From: DASVDE01 sp963740065
GTDB taxonomy: Bacteria > Actinomycetota > Thermoleophilia > Solirubrobacterales > 70-9
Direction of reading: 5' to 3'
Assembly: GCA_963740065.1 (NCBI GenBank)
Contig: CAVUCS010000004.1
Coordinates: forward strand, 124,001-188,000
Length of the DNA stretch: 64,000 bases
A model generated the notes under the pieces. The model saw nothing but the letters and a program-made list of their open reading frames with translations, searched no databases and had not been told where the DNA came from. Positions 1 through 8,554 of this stretch are shown here, piece by piece; position 1 is the first letter of the stretch, and each line of letters begins with the position of its first letter. A program made the translations under genes and the position numbers.

Positions 1-345
1 GGTCGTGGTCTTTCCGTTCGTCCCGGTGATTCCCACCACCCTCAACTCCTTCGTGGGCTCCCCCCAAAACCGCGCCGCCACCGTCGCCATCGCCGCCCGC
101 GCATCGGGGACCACGACCTGGGCAACCGGCAACTCAAGCTCTCTCTCGACGACAAGCGCCGCGGCCCCAGCCTCAACGGCCGCTGCGGCGAACTCATGCC
201 CATCGACCTTCTCCCCCGGCACGCAGAAGAACAACGTCCCCTGCCCCACATCCCGACTGTCGTAAGCGAGAGATGCAATCTCCGCATCGACTCCTCCGCG
301 GGTCCGCGCCCCTTCGGCGCCAACGATGAGCTCGTCCAATCGCAC
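1..345 (-). CDS. murE: UDP-N-acetylmuramyl-tripeptide synthetase, N-terminal part
   Basis: Cytoplasmic Mur ligase that would add the third amino acid of the peptidoglycan stem peptide to UDP-MurNAc-L-Ala-D-Glu. Only about 115 N-terminal residues lie in the window; the gene runs off the left edge. The start is a GTG at 345 just after an in-frame TAG, and the frame reads through a Mur ligase N-terminal domain (segment SLAYDSRDV, then FFCVPGEKVDGHEFA) into the ATP-binding P-loop GITGTNGKTTT at the window edge. The GTNGKTTT loop and the position after ftsI in a mraZ-rsmH-ftsL-ftsI order make murE the best call; murF is less likely because it normally follows murE. It lies 34 bp downstream of ftsI and is probably co-transcribed. 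Confidence 0.88.
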   Translation of the reverse strand, partial: MRLDELIVGAEGARTRGGVDAEIASLAYDSRDVGQGTLFFCVPGEKVDGHEFAAAAVEAGAAALVVERELELPVAQVVVPDARAAMATVAARFWGEPTKELRVVGITGTNGKTTT

Positions 346-379
346 GGCCTGATTCTAGGTCGGGGTTCGGGTGTCCCTC

Positions 380-2032
380 CTACTCTGGCGGCACCCCGAG
401 GTATGGAAGAGCGAACTGGGCGATCTTGCCGAAAGCGGGGGCGGCCACGGATCCACCGTAGTAGTCCCCTTGCGGTTGGTCGACGATGACCGAGACCAGC
501 AGGCGCGGATTTTGGGCGGGGGCGAAACCGATGAACGACGCGACGAATTTCGTTTTCGAGTAGGTGCCGTTCTCCGCCACCTCCGCGGTTCCGGTCTTGC
601 CCGCCAGGGTGTAGCCGGGCACGCTGACCTCGGAAGCCGTTCCACCCGGTGCCAACACGCCCTCCAGCATGGTGCGCACCTGCCCTGCGACGCCCGCGTC
701 GATCACCCTCTTTCCTCTTGGCTCAGCCACCGGCTCGCCGTCGATCTTCTCGATCAACCGTGGCCTGCGCAGGAAGCCGCCGTCGGCGATCGCCGCGTAG
801 CCGGCCATCATCTGCATTGGCGTCACCGAGAGGCCTTGCCCAATTGGCAGGTTGCCCATGCTCGAGCCCGAGTAGTCCTCCAGCGCCGGCACCAGTCCGA
901 TTTCCTCGGCCGGATACTGGACGCCGGTCCGGTGACCGAAGCCGAAGCGATTTATCCACTGGCTGAAGCGAGTTTTGCCGATCTGGAGCCCGATGGTCAC
1001 CGCTCCCACGTTGGAGGACTCGGCGAGGATTTGAGCGACGCTGAGCGATACCGTCGGCCGCGCTTCAGCGTCGGAGATGGTTCGATCGGCGACCTGAATT
1101 TCGGGCGGCAAAGTAAAGGTCGATTCCGGCGTCACAAGTCTGTCTTCGAGCGCGGAGGAGACGGTGAAAGCCTTGAACGTCGACCCCGGCTCATAGGTGA
1201 AGCCGGTCGCCCGGTTGATCAGGTCTTCGGAACTGGCGTCGGAGAGATCGGCCGGATCGATCGGGGGCCAGTTCGCCATCGCCAAAATCTCAGAGCTGCG
1301 CGGATCCATCACGATCGCGGTCGCCCCTTTCGGCGAATAGGTGGCGCCAATCCCGTCCAGGACCTCCTCGGTCTTCGCTTGGATCGCGGGATCGAGCGTC
1401 AGCTGGATATCTGAGCCGTCGCTCGCATCGCTGATCGTGTCCAGTCGAATCGGCTCGCCAAGGGCGTCCTTGACGATCTGCCGCTCGCCGTCGGAGCCAC
1501 CGAGGATTGAATTTTCCCCGCCTTCAAGCCCAGATAACCCTTGGCCGTCGTCGCCAACCGCGCCGATCACCTGACCCGCAATTGTTCCCTGCGGGTAAGT
1601 GCGGCGACTGTCGGGGAGCTCGCCCAGCCCCGGCAGGTTGAGCCGGTCGATCCGCGCCGCCGTCGGCACGTCCACTTTTCTGGCGACATAGGAAAAGCCC
1701 GTGTCCTCGGTGAGGCTAGCCAGCACGTCGTCGCTGTTCTCGCCCAAGAGCGACGCCAGTTTGTCGGCGGTGCGACGCGGGTTTCTCACTTGGTAAGGCG
1801 TGGCGAAAATCGTTTTCGCGTCTTCGGAAGCGGCCAACGCCTTGCCGTGGCGGTCCAGCACGCTGCCGCGAAGGCCGGGGATGGTGACAACCTCTGTCTG
1901 CTGGTAGCTGGCCTCGCTGGCGAGTTCGGCGCCCTGCACCCCCTGTAGCCAAAAGGCCCGGCCGAAGATGACGAGAAAGCAGAGAAGGAAGCCGGCGAAG
2001 AGAAGTCCGATCCGCCGGTCGATCGTGCGCAC
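380..2032 (-). CDS. ftsI: Peptidoglycan transpeptidase FtsI/PBP2-type (class B PBP)
   Basis: Division-specific class B penicillin-binding protein that crosslinks septal peptidoglycan in the periplasm-like space. The 550 residues show a short basic N-terminus, one membrane anchor (about residues 8-30), a PBP dimerisation domain (about 45-195) and a transpeptidase domain (about 215-545). The three catalytic motifs are visible: STFK (serine 284, lysine 287), SSN at 339-341 and KTGT at 479-482. Length is normal for the family. It lies 15 bp after the FtsL-like gene and before murE, the usual dcw order, and probably belongs to the mraZ-driven transcript. Confidence 0.93.
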   Translation of the reverse strand: MRTIDRRIGLLFAGFLLCFLVIFGRAFWLQGVQGAELASEASYQQTEVVTIPGLRGSVLDRHGKALAASEDAKTIFATPYQVRNPRRTADKLASLLGENSDDVLASLTEDTGFSYVARKVDVPTAARIDRLNLPGLGELPDSRRTYPQGTIAGQVIGAVGDDGQGLSGLEGGENSILGGSDGERQIVKDALGEPIRLDTISDASDGSDIQLTLDPAIQAKTEEVLDGIGATYSPKGATAIVMDPRSSEILAMANWPPIDPADLSDASSEDLINRATGFTYEPGSTFKAFTVSSALEDRLVTPESTFTLPPEIQVADRTISDAEARPTVSLSVAQILAESSNVGAVTIGLQIGKTRFSQWINRFGFGHRTGVQYPAEEIGLVPALEDYSGSSMGNLPIGQGLSVTPMQMMAGYAAIADGGFLRRPRLIEKIDGEPVAEPRGKRVIDAGVAGQVRTMLEGVLAPGGTASEVSVPGYTLAGKTGTAEVAENGTYSKTKFVASFIGFAPAQNPRLLVSVIVDQPQGDYYGGSVAAPAFGKIAQFALPYLGVPPE

Positions 2033-2047
2033 CGCTGCCGTCCGCTC

Positions 2048-2599
2048 CTAGTAGGCCGTGCCCGCCGCGGCGAGGCGCTGTGCCGCGGTGGTGACGTCCC
2101 GCGGGCTTGCCCGTAGGTAGTTGACCTCATCGGCGGAGGCGGCGGTGAGGCCGAGGGCCACCGCGTCGTGGCGGACCCGGGCGCTGCCCGACTTCTGGGC
2201 ATCGCGACTGCGCAGGATCGAGTTCTCCTGGTCGAGGGCCTGGATGTTCTGGTCGATCTGACCGGCGCTCGCCGCCAGGCTGAGGGTGATGACGTTGAGG
2301 CCGACGATGCCCGCCAGCAGGATGCCGAGCACGCCGATCCAAGCCCGGCCGCGCGTCATCCGCACCATCAGGCTGGTGTCGGGCAGGTGGCGAACCGCGC
2401 TGGCGGTGCGAACCGCCGCCAGCGGAATAACGTGGCCCGTCGCCCTTCTGGGCGCGGGACGGCGGCGCTGGGGCGCGGGGGCGGTGCGAACGCGGGCGGG
2501 GCGCGCGGCGGCTCTACGGGCAGCCGGTCTGCGTACCGGCGCTCTTCGGGCCGGCGCGAGCTTGCGGACAGGTGCGCGGGCGGGGGCAGCGACGGCCAT
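2048..2599 (-). CDS. FtsL-like septum protein (small bitopic, coiled coil)
   Basis: 183 residues with a long Ala/Arg/Pro-rich cytoplasmic tail (about 1-75), one transmembrane helix (about 87-110, WIGVLGILLAGIVGLNVITL) and an external segment with a short coiled coil (about 112-135, IDQNIQALDQENSILRSRDA). This is the architecture of FtsL/FtsB-type divisome proteins, which link FtsQ to FtsW/FtsI. Sequence conservation in the family is weak, so the call rests on topology and on position between rsmH and ftsI. Its ATG overlaps the rsmH stop (TGATG), implying translational coupling. The basic proline-rich tail is longer than in E. coli FtsL but is common in actinobacteria. Confidence 0.72.
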   Translation of the reverse strand: MAVAAPARAPVRKLAPARRAPVRRPAARRAAARPARVRTAPAPQRRRPAPRRATGHVIPLAAVRTASAVRHLPDTSLMVRMTRGRAWIGVLGILLAGIVGLNVITLSLAASAGQIDQNIQALDQENSILRSRDAQKSGSARVRHDAVALGLTAASADEVNYLRASPRDVTTAAQRLAAAGTAY

Positions 2600-3534
2600 C
2601 AGGCGTTCTCCCCCACCTTGACCGCGCCGCGCAGGTGCGCGGAGCGCGAGCGTGGATTGGCCGCGACCTCTTCCGGTCCGGGTGCAATCGCCCGGCGGGC
2701 CAGCAGCTCCGCCTCCGGCTCACGGCCGCAGGCGCAGACGGGAAGCTCGGGTGGGCAAACGCAGCCCTTGGCGTGCTCCGCCAGAAACCGCTTGACGCGG
2801 CGATCCTCAAGCGAGTGAAAGGAGATTGCGGCGAGGCGACCGCCGACCGGCAGCATTCCCCAGGCTGTCGGCAACACGTCATCGAGCGAGTCGAGCTCGC
2901 CGTTGACGGCGATCCGAATCGCCTGGAAGGTGCGCTTGGCCGGGTGGCCGCCTCCGAATCGTGCCGAGGCCGGCATCCCGGCCTTGGCCGCGTCAACCAG
3001 GTCCGAAGTTGTGGTGAGCGGCCGCCGCTGCACGATCTGCCGGGCGATTCCCCCGGCGTAGCGCTCCTCGCCGAAGCGGCGCAATACCTGAGCGATCCGC
3101 GACTCCGGCCACTCATTGACCAGGTCGGCGGCGGTGAACTCCTGCCGCGTGTCCATCCGCATGTCCAGCGGCGCGTCATAGGAATAGGAGAAGCCTCGCT
3201 CCCAGGCGTCCACTTGCATCGACGACATTCCAAGGTCCATGTAGACCATGTCTGGTTGGAGGCCTTCGCCGCGAAGGGTGCGAAGCCCTTCCGAGAACTC
3301 AGCGCTCACAAAGCGCGTTTTGCAGGGGATATCGGCGGCGAAGTCGACAAAACGCGCCTCCGCGGTGGGATCGCGATCGATACAGATCAGCGTCCCGTCC
3401 GGGCCGATCCGCTCGGCGACAAGCCGCGCGTGGCCGCCGGCGCCAAAGGTGCAGTCGACCGCGATCTCCCCCGGCTTGGGGGCGAGCAGGTCAACCAGCT
3501 CGGGAGCGAGGACGGGTGCGTGGGGAGTCGGCAT
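2599..3534 (-). CDS. rsmH: 16S rRNA (cytosine(1402)-N(4))-methyltransferase
   Basis: SAM-dependent methyltransferase that modifies C1402 in the 30S decoding centre. From the ATG at 3534 the protein is 311 residues and begins MPTPHAPVLAPELVDLL, aligning with the usual RsmH N-terminus; the SAM loop DCTFGAGGHA follows near residue 28 and a conserved HPAKRTFQAIRIAVN motif lies near residue 200. No Shine-Dalgarno precedes 3534. An in-frame ATG at 3603, one base after the mraZ stop and behind a GGCGAG-like sequence, would add 23 residues and cannot be excluded. It sits between mraZ and the FtsL-like gene, the conserved dcw position. Confidence 0.92.
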   Translation of the reverse strand: MPTPHAPVLAPELVDLLAPKPGEIAVDCTFGAGGHARLVAERIGPDGTLICIDRDPTAEARFVDFAADIPCKTRFVSAEFSEGLRTLRGEGLQPDMVYMDLGMSSMQVDAWERGFSYSYDAPLDMRMDTRQEFTAADLVNEWPESRIAQVLRRFGEERYAGGIARQIVQRRPLTTTSDLVDAAKAGMPASARFGGGHPAKRTFQAIRIAVNGELDSLDDVLPTAWGMLPVGGRLAAISFHSLEDRRVKRFLAEHAKGCVCPPELPVCACGREPEAELLARRAIAPGPEEVAANPRSRSAHLRGAVKVGENA

Positions 3535-3604
3535 ATAGATAAGGGTGGCGGAGGTCAGGACTCGGCTTGGTCGGGGATCGACTCGTACGGCATGGGCGCC
3601 CATC

Positions 3605-4048
3605 TCACTCGCCCGCCTCGGCCCCGGCGAGGCCCTCGGCGATTTCCGGCGCCTCGGCGTCGAGCTCCTCTTCCTGCTTGGCCCAGTCCTCGGCGTTCCA
3701 GATCTCCAGGTACTCCCCATTGCCGACGACGACGCATGCTCCGTCGAGGCCGGCGTGGTCAAGCAAGGTTTTGGGAACGCGAATGCGCCCGGCAGCGTCG
3801 AGCTTCTCGTCGAAAGACCCGCCGTGGAAGCGGCGGCGCATGCGGCGCGCTTCTCTGCCGAAGGGGCTGTGCGGAGTGAGGAAGCGGGCGGAAAGGTCTT
3901 CGTAGCCCTCGGGCGTGTGCAGCCAGACGCAGGGGTCGAAGCCCTTGGACAGAACAACTCCATCGGAGAGTGCCGCGCGGAACCGTGAAGGAACGGTCAA
4001 GCGGTCCTTGGAGTCGAGACTGTGCTCGTAGATGCCCCGAAATGCCAC
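3605..4048 (-). CDS. mraZ: Transcriptional regulator/division protein MraZ
   Basis: 147-residue SpoVT/AbrB-type double-repeat protein; MraZ binds repeats in its own promoter and controls the dcw operon. Two AbrB-like repeats are visible: residues 1-45 (SLDSKDRLTVPSRFR) and about 75-120 (EKLDAAGRIRVPKTLLDHA), each with the conserved D-x-x-(G/D)-R-(L/I) core. The C-terminal tail is acidic. The start is a GTG at 4048 preceded by GAAAGGAA, a fair ribosome-binding site 8-9 bases upstream. It is the first gene of the minus-strand division cluster, with a putative MraZ operator about 100 bp upstream. Confidence 0.95.
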   Translation of the reverse strand: MAFRGIYEHSLDSKDRLTVPSRFRAALSDGVVLSKGFDPCVWLHTPEGYEDLSARFLTPHSPFGREARRMRRRFHGGSFDEKLDAAGRIRVPKTLLDHAGLDGACVVVGNGEYLEIWNAEDWAKQEEELDAEAPEIAEGLAGAEAGE

Positions 4049-4087
4049 CGCGTCGATTCCTTTCGGGAGGGCTGGAAAGAGTTAGAA

Positions 4088-4124
4088 CCGGGGTGATGAG
4101 GTGGGAGGAGCCTCACCACCCCGG
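4088..4124 (-). promoter_or_regulatory. Stem-loop in the mraZ 5' leader
   Basis: Arms at 4088-4101 and 4111-4124 pair over 14 positions with one G/T-type mismatch, around a 9-base loop. On the mraZ-coding strand it lies between the MraZ operator and the gene start, so it would be transcribed in the leader. There is no T-tract, so a simple intrinsic terminator is unlikely. A role in leader-mediated control or transcript stability is inference. Confidence 0.45.
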
Positions 4125-4145
4125 TCCTTGGGCTTCAACTCGAGC

Positions 4146-4173
4146 GCCACAGTACCCCACTTTCCCCCACTTT
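4146..4173 (-). promoter_or_regulatory. Putative MraZ operator (three 10-bp spaced GTGG repeats)
   Basis: Read on the minus strand, this segment holds AAAGTGGGGG, AAAGTGGGGT and ACTGTGGCGC in direct tandem: three GTGG cores spaced exactly 10 bp, two with the AAAGTGGGG form. Characterised MraZ boxes are direct TGGG/GTGGG repeats with about 10-bp spacing upstream of mraZ. The position 98-125 bp upstream of the mraZ start fits autoregulation of the division operon. Confidence 0.8.
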
Positions 4174-4230
4174 GCAACACGACCCCATCATGCAAGCCCC
4201 TTTGCATCTCGTGCCTATAGGTTCTGAGGA

Positions 4231-5082
4231 ATGAGCGCTCAAGCCGAAACGACGGTGACCCCGGACGACGCAGACGACCTCCGCGGCCTCCACTTCAAAC
4301 TGCTGCTGGGCAGAGCGGTCACCTGGATCGCGATCGGCATCGCGGTGATCGCCGCCGGCGTGGCGGCCGCCGTCTTCATCGGTCCGGCGATCGGCGCCGG
4401 CGCGGCCCTCGCCGTCTTCCTTGTTGGGCTGCTGGCCGTCTTCGCAATCGCCGACTCACGCGCTGAGGACAGCTTCTTCCAGGCCTACGCCGCCCAGCGC
4501 GGCATGACCCTGGCCGGCAGGAGCCGGCTGCCCGGCGCGACCCCCCTGCTGAACAAGGGCGACGATCGCTACGCCGAACGCCTGCTCACCGGCCAGATCG
4601 CCGACGGCTTTGAGGGAAGCCTCGCCCTCTACACCTACGAAGACGAAACCACCGACAGCGAGGGCAACCGGCAGACCAGCTACTACCACTACACGGTCGG
4701 CCTGCTCGAGGTCCCGGAGTGCGCCTCCTTCGTCCCCGAGCTCTACTGCCAGCGCAAGTTCGGGTTGAAGGCCCTGGAGGGGCTCGAAGACGTCTTCCGC
4801 GGGTCAAGAGAGCGCGTGAAGATGGAGAGCCAGGCGCTCGACGACAAGTACGAGATCTTCGCTCACGAAAGCCAGGACGCCAACTGGCTGCGCCAGCTCT
4901 TCTCCCCCACCTTCATCGTCTGGCTGACCGACTCGGCGCCAAAGAAGTTCGCCTTCGAGCTGGTCAACGGCACCCTCTGCTGCTACGTCAACGGCCACAA
5001 GAAGAGCAGCGCGGAGCTCGACACCGTCTGCCAAGCCTCAGCCGCCGTCGCCGCGCGGTTGCGCGAAGAAGCCAACGAGTAG
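4231..5082 (+). CDS. Two-helix membrane protein with soluble C-terminal domain, unknown function
   Basis: 283 residues. A short acidic N-terminus is followed by two adjacent hydrophobic helices (about residues 28-50 and 53-74), then a soluble domain of about 200 residues with YTYEDETTDSEGN and a hydrophobic strand SPTFIVWLTDS. The layout (paired N-terminal helices, then an alpha/beta domain probing its own membrane charge) resembles DUF3137-type proteins, but I cannot assign a family with certainty. The gene is divergent from mraZ, with 183 bp between the starts, and its stop abuts the convergent tadC stop directly. Confidence 0.75.
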   Translation: MSAQAETTVTPDDADDLRGLHFKLLLGRAVTWIAIGIAVIAAGVAAAVFIGPAIGAGAALAVFLVGLLAVFAIADSRAEDSFFQAYAAQRGMTLAGRSRLPGATPLLNKGDDRYAERLLTGQIADGFEGSLALYTYEDETTDSEGNRQTSYYHYTVGLLEVPECASFVPELYCQRKFGLKALEGLEDVFRGSRERVKMESQALDDKYEIFAHESQDANWLRQLFSPTFIVWLTDSAPKKFAFELVNGTLCCYVNGHKKSSAELDTVCQASAAVAARLREEANE

Positions 5083-5901
5083 CTAGAAGCCGCTGAGCAG
5101 GGTGTCGGCGTTGGCGATCAGGCCGGCGGCGATCATCAGCAGGACCGAGGGGACGAGGACGAGGGCTACGACCAGCTGGATCTTCGGCGCCGCCTTGGCC
5201 GCGCTCTCTTCCACTGCTCGGCGCTGATCGCGACGCAAGGCCGTGGATTGGCGGCGAAGCTGATCCGCCAAGGGAGAGCCGAAGCGGCGCGATCGCTCAA
5301 TCGAGGCGACCAATGTCGCCAGCTCGCCGCCGGGGACTCGGGTACGCAGGGAGGCGAGCGCCTTGGACATTGGCTGCCCGCAGGAGAGCTCGGCGACCGT
5401 CACCCGCAACTCATCGGCCAAAGGGCCCTCGCTCGCGCTCGCCAGCTCCGCGAACCCGGCGGCGGCGCTGCGACCGGACGTAGCGCTCACCGCCAGCAGA
5501 TCCAGAGCGTCGGGAAGAGCTCCGACCAGACGGCGTTGGCGGCGGCGTGCCTCTCGCTCGAGCAGGGCGTCGGGCGCCATGAAGCCGGCCGCCGGCATCC
5601 CAATCGCAACCAGCAGAGAGATTCGACCGGGAGCCGCCGGGGCCGCCGCCATCGCCACGATCCCTCCAACCGCGACGCCCGCGAGCTTTGCCAGCAACAC
5701 CGCCGGCAATGGGAAGCGCGCGCCCACCCCGGACCGAGCGAGGCGCTCCGGCAGGCCGAGCTTGAGCGCCGCCGCGGCGGAACGGCCGCGGGTTCCAAAG
5801 GACAGAGCCGGCCGCTTGCCCTCTCGCGCGACGAGCAACTCGCGGACGCCGGCGAAGCCGAAGAGCACCGCGATCGCGGCGAGCAGCGCCGCCGGACTCA
5901 C
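5083..5901 (-). CDS. tadC: Tad/Flp pilus assembly inner-membrane protein TadC (T2SS F domain)
   Basis: Second T2SF-type platform protein for assembly of Flp/Tad pili. From the GTG at 5901, which overlaps the tadB stop by 4 bp (GTGA), it has 272 residues: an N-terminal helix (about 4-20), two helices near 70-120, a T2SF cytoplasmic domain (about 130-240, with GALPDALDLLAVSATSG) and a C-terminal helix (about 243-265). The frame is open far upstream, but that extension lies within tadB and reads as low-complexity Arg-rich sequence, so it is rejected. Last gene of the cpaB-cpaF-tadB-tadC run. Confidence 0.85.
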   Translation of the reverse strand: MSPAALLAAIAVLFGFAGVRELLVAREGKRPALSFGTRGRSAAAALKLGLPERLARSGVGARFPLPAVLLAKLAGVAVGGIVAMAAAPAAPGRISLLVAIGMPAAGFMAPDALLEREARRRQRRLVGALPDALDLLAVSATSGRSAAAGFAELASASEGPLADELRVTVAELSCGQPMSKALASLRTRVPGGELATLVASIERSRRFGSPLADQLRRQSTALRRDQRRAVEESAAKAAPKIQLVVALVLVPSVLLMIAAGLIANADTLLSGF

Positions 5902-6755
5902 TCCAAGACCCTTGAGAGACGGCGGATCGCGAAGAAGCCGGTGACCTGAAGCGCGGCCGCAAGCATCAACATCGCGGCCGAAGCCGGAGAGCCAAGCAGT
6001 TTGGCGAGGAAACCCGGCTGGATCAGCTCGGCGAAGAGGGCGCCGCCGGTCGGCATCGCGACAACGAGCAATCCGGTGAAGCGGGCTTGCGCGGTGGCCG
6101 ACTTCGCATCCTCGGCAGCCCGGTCCCGCTCGCCGGCGCCTTCGGCGAAGCGACGCAGGAGACCCGCGAGGTCTCCGCCGGCGAGCCGCTGACTGAGCAA
6201 CGCCGCGGCAAATGCATCGACCCGCGAGGAGCGCATCCGTCGCCGCCACTCCTCGATTGCTTCCCCGGTCGGAGTCCCCAGGTCCAGCTCGGCGCCGAGA
6301 CGGGCCAGCTCGACCTTGGGCGGGCCGTCGAGCGAGGCCGCGGCCGCCGGCAATGAAGCTCGCAGAGAACGGCCTGCGGTCAACGAGTCGGCGATCGCGA
6401 CGGCGATGTCGGGAAGTGCGCGTTCAACCGCGGCGCGGTAGCGACGGCGGCGGCTGGAGATGGCCCAGACGGCCAGCCCGGGTCCCGCGACGGCGAGGGG
6501 CAAGATGACCGAGGCCCCGGCGAGAAACCAACCGCAGATCATCGCCGCCCCGGCGCCCAGGCCCATCAGGCGGCGCCGCTCTGGGGTTGAAGGCGCATAT
6601 CCCTCCCTCCCGGCTCGCCGCAACGGCTCCAGCGCAGCCAGCAACCAGCGCGCCGCGGCCGGGCTGGCCAGCATCGCCTCCCGCACTGCCAACGCGGCCA
6701 GCCCGCCCGCCGCGGCGCCGACCAGGGCCGGCAGCAGCTCCACGCCACCGCTCAT
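5898..6755 (-). CDS. tadB: Tad/Flp pilus assembly inner-membrane protein TadB (T2SS F domain)
   Basis: Inner-membrane platform protein that pairs with TadC to couple the CpaF ATPase to pilus assembly. 285 residues: N-terminal helix (about 5-25), two helices around 65-100, a T2SF domain (about 108-220; ALPDIAVAIADSLTAGRSL), then two C-terminal helices (about 225-275). Its ATG overlaps the cpaF stop (ATGA) and its stop overlaps the tadC start, so the three genes are translationally coupled. Confidence 0.87.
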   Translation of the reverse strand: MSGGVELLPALVGAAAGGLAALAVREAMLASPAAARWLLAALEPLRRAGREGYAPSTPERRRLMGLGAGAAMICGWFLAGASVILPLAVAGPGLAVWAISSRRRRYRAAVERALPDIAVAIADSLTAGRSLRASLPAAAASLDGPPKVELARLGAELDLGTPTGEAIEEWRRRMRSSRVDAFAAALLSQRLAGGDLAGLLRRFAEGAGERDRAAEDAKSATAQARFTGLLVVAMPTGGALFAELIQPGFLAKLLGSPASAAMLMLAAALQVTGFFAIRRLSRVLE

Positions 6756-7897
6756 GCGGCGAGAGAGACATCGGCGGTGGAGCGAACCGCGGTGCCGCCG
6801 GCCGCCCTCACCACCTCGGCGATCTCGACAACGCGACGACTGCCGTCGACCCGCCGCTCCAGGTGGACAACCAGCTCGATCCCGCGCCTCACCTGCTCGG
6901 CGATTGCCTGATGCGGGAGTCCCACTCCCGCCATCAATGCCAACGTCTCCAGACGGCTCAACGCATCGGCGGGCGAGTTGGCGTGGATGGTGGATAGGGC
7001 GCCGTCGTGACCGGTGTTGAGCGCAGTCAGCAGGTCGAGCGCCTCCACCCCACGCACCTCTCCGATGACGATCCGGTCGGGACGCATCCGCAACGCGTTG
7101 CGCAGCAAGTCCCGGATCGTCACCCCACCCCTGCCCTCGACGCCGGCGGGCCGGCTCTCCAGTCGCACCACGTGTGGCTGTTGCAAGCGCAACTCGGCCG
7201 CGTCCTCAATCGTCACCACCCGCTCGGTCGGCGCGATGAAGCTGGAGAGCGCATTGAGCAGCGTCGTCTTTCCCGAGCCGGTGCCGCCGCTGACGAGAAC
7301 GCTGCGCCGCGCGACGACGGCTTCTTCCAGCAGCCGCCGCTGCGCTTCGCTCAGAGTGCCGAGCTCGATCAGCTCGTCGGGACCCGGACGACGGGCACTG
7401 AACCGCCGAATCGACAATGCCGGGCCGTCGATCGAAAGTGGCGGAATCACCACGTTGACGCGAGACCCGTCGGCCAAACGAGCATCGACCATCGGGCTGA
7501 GTTCATCGACCCGGCGGCCCAACGGCGCCAGGATCCGCTCGATCGCGTTGCGCAACTCGTCCTCGTCGGCGAAGGCAACATCGGCCGGCTCAATCCGACC
7601 GCGACGCTCGACATAGACGCGATCCGGCCCGTTGACCATCACCTCATCCACTTCCGGATCGGCAAGCAAGTCCTCCAGCGGGCCGAGGCCAACCGTGTCA
7701 CGGACGATTCGAGCGGCGACCTCTCCCCTGGCGCGGGCATCGAGTAGAGCGGCCTCCTCATCCACCAACCGGCCGACGGCTTCCTGCAGGTCGCCGACGA
7801 TCGGGCGCCCAGCCGCCGCCTCCGCCCGACGGTGTTCGACCAGACGGGATCGCAGCGAGCCGGCCAGTTCCTCGATTTGCCTCTCTCGCGCGGACAT
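6752..7897 (-). CDS. cpaF: Pilus assembly secretion ATPase CpaF/TadA
   Basis: Hexameric type II/IV secretion ATPase that powers Flp/Tad pilus assembly. 381 residues: N-terminal helical domain (about 1-90) with VDEVMVNGPDRVYVE, then a RecA-like ATPase domain with Walker A GGTGSGKTT (near residue 205), an acidic Asp box (VTIEDAAELRL), Walker B-type PDRIVIGEVRG and a downstream STIHAN histidine box. Length and motifs are normal for CpaF. It starts 4 bp after the CpaB-like gene. Confidence 0.93.
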   Translation of the reverse strand: MSARERQIEELAGSLRSRLVEHRRAEAAAGRPIVGDLQEAVGRLVDEEAALLDARARGEVAARIVRDTVGLGPLEDLLADPEVDEVMVNGPDRVYVERRGRIEPADVAFADEDELRNAIERILAPLGRRVDELSPMVDARLADGSRVNVVIPPLSIDGPALSIRRFSARRPGPDELIELGTLSEAQRRLLEEAVVARRSVLVSGGTGSGKTTLLNALSSFIAPTERVVTIEDAAELRLQQPHVVRLESRPAGVEGRGGVTIRDLLRNALRMRPDRIVIGEVRGVEALDLLTALNTGHDGALSTIHANSPADALSRLETLALMAGVGLPHQAIAEQVRRGIELVVHLERRVDGSRRVVEIAEVVRAAGGTAVRSTADVSLAA

Positions 7898-7900
7898 CGC

Positions 7901-8554
7901 TCATCCCCCCGGCAGCAGAGTCACCTGGCGGGCGAAATTCTGGGCAGCGATCAGCTTCAGCGCCTGGCGCCGAGTAAGGCCCAGAGTGGCGTTGGAGAGA
8001 CCGCCTGGGCCGGGACCGTCAGGCCCCGGGGCCAGCCCGATCAGCGGCACCGCGGAAGCGGCGACGTAGGTCCGGCCGGGCCCGGAGCCGGTGGGCTCAT
8101 CGGTGACTACGACATCGACCCGAGTGGCATTAGGGGTCGAGCCCGAAGCGATCGCGCCGGCGCCGCTGACCGCAATCTCAACCGGGCGGCGATCCCGGCC
8201 GAGCCCCACAACTGCACCACCTCTGCCGCCAGGTGGCCCCAACTGCGCCGCGGTCAGATAGGAGCCGGGGGGAAGAGTCGTCTTCGGAGCGAGCCCAAGC
8301 GCGTCGCTCGGAGCCGCCAGGGCGCCCGAGGGAACGAAGCGCACCGGCACTCGACGGACCTCCAAGGCCGACGAAAGCTCCTTCCGGCCGATCGGCTCGC
8401 CGGCCGGCAAAGCCGCGCCGAGGACGACGACCGGGCGCAAGGCTCCGTACCCCTGAGCGACACTGGACCCGTAGCCGTTGGCGATACCGGCCGCGATCGT
8501 CGCCGCCATCAGAGCGAGCAACAAGAAGGCGACTGCGCGACCCCGCCGGCTCAT
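7901..8554 (-). CDS. cpaB: Flp pilus assembly CpaB/RcpC-like protein (SAF domain)
   Basis: 217 residues with an N-terminal membrane anchor (about 8-27) and an SAF-like domain (about 42-110; the segment LGAALPAGEPIGRKEL is typical), followed by an RcpC-like region that binds a variant ligand in characterised homologues. CpaB/RcpC acts at the base of the Tad machine. Sequence similarity is modest but position directly before cpaF supports it. Its start overlaps the end of the sensor kinase gene by 4 bp, tying the pilus genes to that two-component pair. Confidence 0.75.
   Translation of the reverse strand: MSRRGRAVAFLLLALMAATIAAGIANGYGSSVAQGYGALRPVVVLGAALPAGEPIGRKELSSALEVRRVPVRFVPSGALAAPSDALGLAPKTTLPPGSYLTAAQLGPPGGRGGAVVGLGRDRRPVEIAVSGAGAIASGSTPNATRVDVVVTDEPTGSGPGRTYVAASAVPLIGLAPGPDGPGPGGLSNATLGLTRRQALKLIAAQNFARQVTLLPGG

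Noticed and set aside
3535..3963. 454-residue version of RsmH
   Set aside because: The extra part overlaps mraZ and lacks family similarity; only the 3603 start is a realistic alternative.
5902..6249. Longer N-terminus of tadC
   Set aside because: Extension lies inside tadB and is Arg/Pro-rich; the GTGA overlap start at 5901 is typical.
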